From Closterium sp. NIES-65 (lineage: Eukaryota; Streptophyta; Zygnematophyceae; Desmidiales; Closteriaceae), in contig CANXME010002580.1 in assembly GCA_948144175.1 (NCBI GenBank), positions 1 to 64,000 of the forward strand: a stretch of DNA of 64,000 bases, written 5' to 3'. The notes under the pieces are model-generated. The model did no database searches. It was not told where the DNA came from and saw nothing but the letters and a program-made list of their open reading frames with translations. The position numbers were made by a program, and so were the translations under genes. This document shows positions 63,241 to 64,000 of this stretch, piece by piece; within the stretch, counting starts at the first letter, position 1, and every line of letters begins with the position of its first letter.

Positions 63241-64000
63241 TCAATGGACCGGGGTGCGATGCAGCGGCAGGTGCTGACAGGAATGAAGAAGGTGGGGCAG
63301 GTAGTGCAGTGCATGGGACTCTCCCTCCTCCCCTCCGTTTTCCTCCCACGTTCTTCCTCATAACCCTTGGACAATGTACGAGAGCAGGGAGGGATTGATG
63401 AGGCGCTGCGTGGCAGGGTGGAAGGACATGGGGCAGGCGGTGTGGGGCAGGCAAGCAGATGATTCTCCCTTCTCCCCTCCCGCACCCCCCTCCCACTTAA
63501 ACACCCCGTTGCACAGGGTGCGATGAGGTAGCAGTGAAGCGGCCAGGCTGAAAATGAATCTCCCTTCCCCCTTCCCATCACCCTCCCCTCTCCCCATCCC
63601 TCTTCCCCCTCCCCATCCCGCCTCCCCATCCCATGGGAGCACAAAACAATGAGGCGTTGCGTGCTGGCGGGGCTGAAGGAGGTGGGGCAGGCGGTGCAAG
63701 CTGAAAGATATTTCCCTTCTACCCTTCTTCACCCATCCCCGCATTGAAGGCTCCCCCTCCGCCCTTCCCATCCCCCGTGCGCAGCGTGCTGGCAGGGTTG
63801 AAGGAGGTGGGGCAGGCGGTGCAAGCTGAAAGATATTTCCCTTCTACCCTTCTTCACCCATCCCCGCACTGAAGGCTCCCCCTCCGCCCTTCCCATCCCC
63901 CGTGCGCAGCGTGCTGGCAGGGTTGAAGGAGGTGGGTCGGGCAGTGAGCAACGGGAGGGCCAAGTGTGTGGGTCGAGGCAGGAGAGCGTTTCAGTGGAAA
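63241..64000 (+). repeat. Exon-like tandem repeat, 125-bp period at the right end
   Basis: Two complete units (63661-63785 and 63786-63910) and a third running to the window end (63911-64000) have an exact 125-bp spacing and only a few differences. Each has a core encoding VLAGLKEVGQAV followed by a CT-rich tract. Diverged cores occur near 63268 (VLTGMKKVGQVV) and 63408 (CVAGWKDMGQAV). The last unit departs from the others and encodes VGRAVSNGRAKCV. CT-rich runs ending in gcgcag before each core look like splice acceptors, so this may be a duplicated exon of a host gene; it may also be a non-coding satellite. Confidence 0.5.

Noticed and set aside
62231..63771. Several overlapping long frames of low complexity
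   Set aside because: They are Pro/Ser/His-rich translations of purine- or pyrimidine-rich DNA without any conserved motif.

Overview
The window is a dense nest of LTR retrotransposons with no host gene I can defend. It suggests a streptophyte nuclear genome (land plant or charophyte alga): Ty1/copia and Ty3/gypsy elements, plant-type primer sites resembling the 3' end of initiator tRNA-Met (TGGTATCAGAGC and variants), 5-bp target duplications and a tRNA-derived SINE. The species cannot be named from this. Almost every reading frame is broken, often in homopolymer runs, so some frameshifts could be assembly errors.

Layout. 1-682 and 8074-10062: one minus-strand Ty3/gypsy relic (Gyp1) split by a 7.4-kb copia element (E1, 683-8073). 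10063-11427: gypsy LTR remnants facing each other and the left part of a GTCGAC-rich LTR (copy A). 11428-19886: plus-strand copia E3 with a perfect gcgca target duplication. E3 sits inside GTCGAC-LTR copy A and is itself interrupted by GTCGAC-LTR copy B (17914-19053, duplication gagtc). 19977-22290: SINE pieces and a truncated copia pol. 23174-31645: a gypsy 5' end (Gyp2) whose gag start is split by minus-strand copia E2 (23967-31520, duplication caacg). 31644-41000: a copia 5' end (CopC-1) whose LTR is split by E4 (32483-39228, duplication gaagc), the best preserved element. 41137-42894: degraded plus-strand gypsy gag/protease. 42895-54123: an 11.2-kb composite copia (E6) built from two joined copies. 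54124-55507: a fold-back copia fragment ending in an LTR. 55508-56070: gypsy gag scrap. 56353-57876: a 1.5-kb non-autonomous element (E7, duplication ctaaa). 57882-59609: minus-strand copia relic (CopD). 59610-62050: second CopC copy. 62050-64000: minisatellites and an exon-like tandem repeat.

The dominant family, here called CopA (E1, E2, E3, E6, truncated fragments, probably E7), has LTRs of only about 120-133 bp, a long GC-rich leader with element-specific tandem repeats, a Gag with a long glycine tract, and no canonical CCHC knuckle. In its place is a conserved C-x13-C-x3-H-x4-C module next to an LREWY motif that recurs between integrase and reverse transcriptase. Downstream order is protease, integrase (DD35E), repeat-rich linker, RT (YVDD), RNase H. 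A covarying hairpin follows the primer site and a second hairpin overlaps the polypurine tract; both are kept in E7. CopB (E4) and CopC have LTRs near 1 kb and a normal CCHC knuckle.
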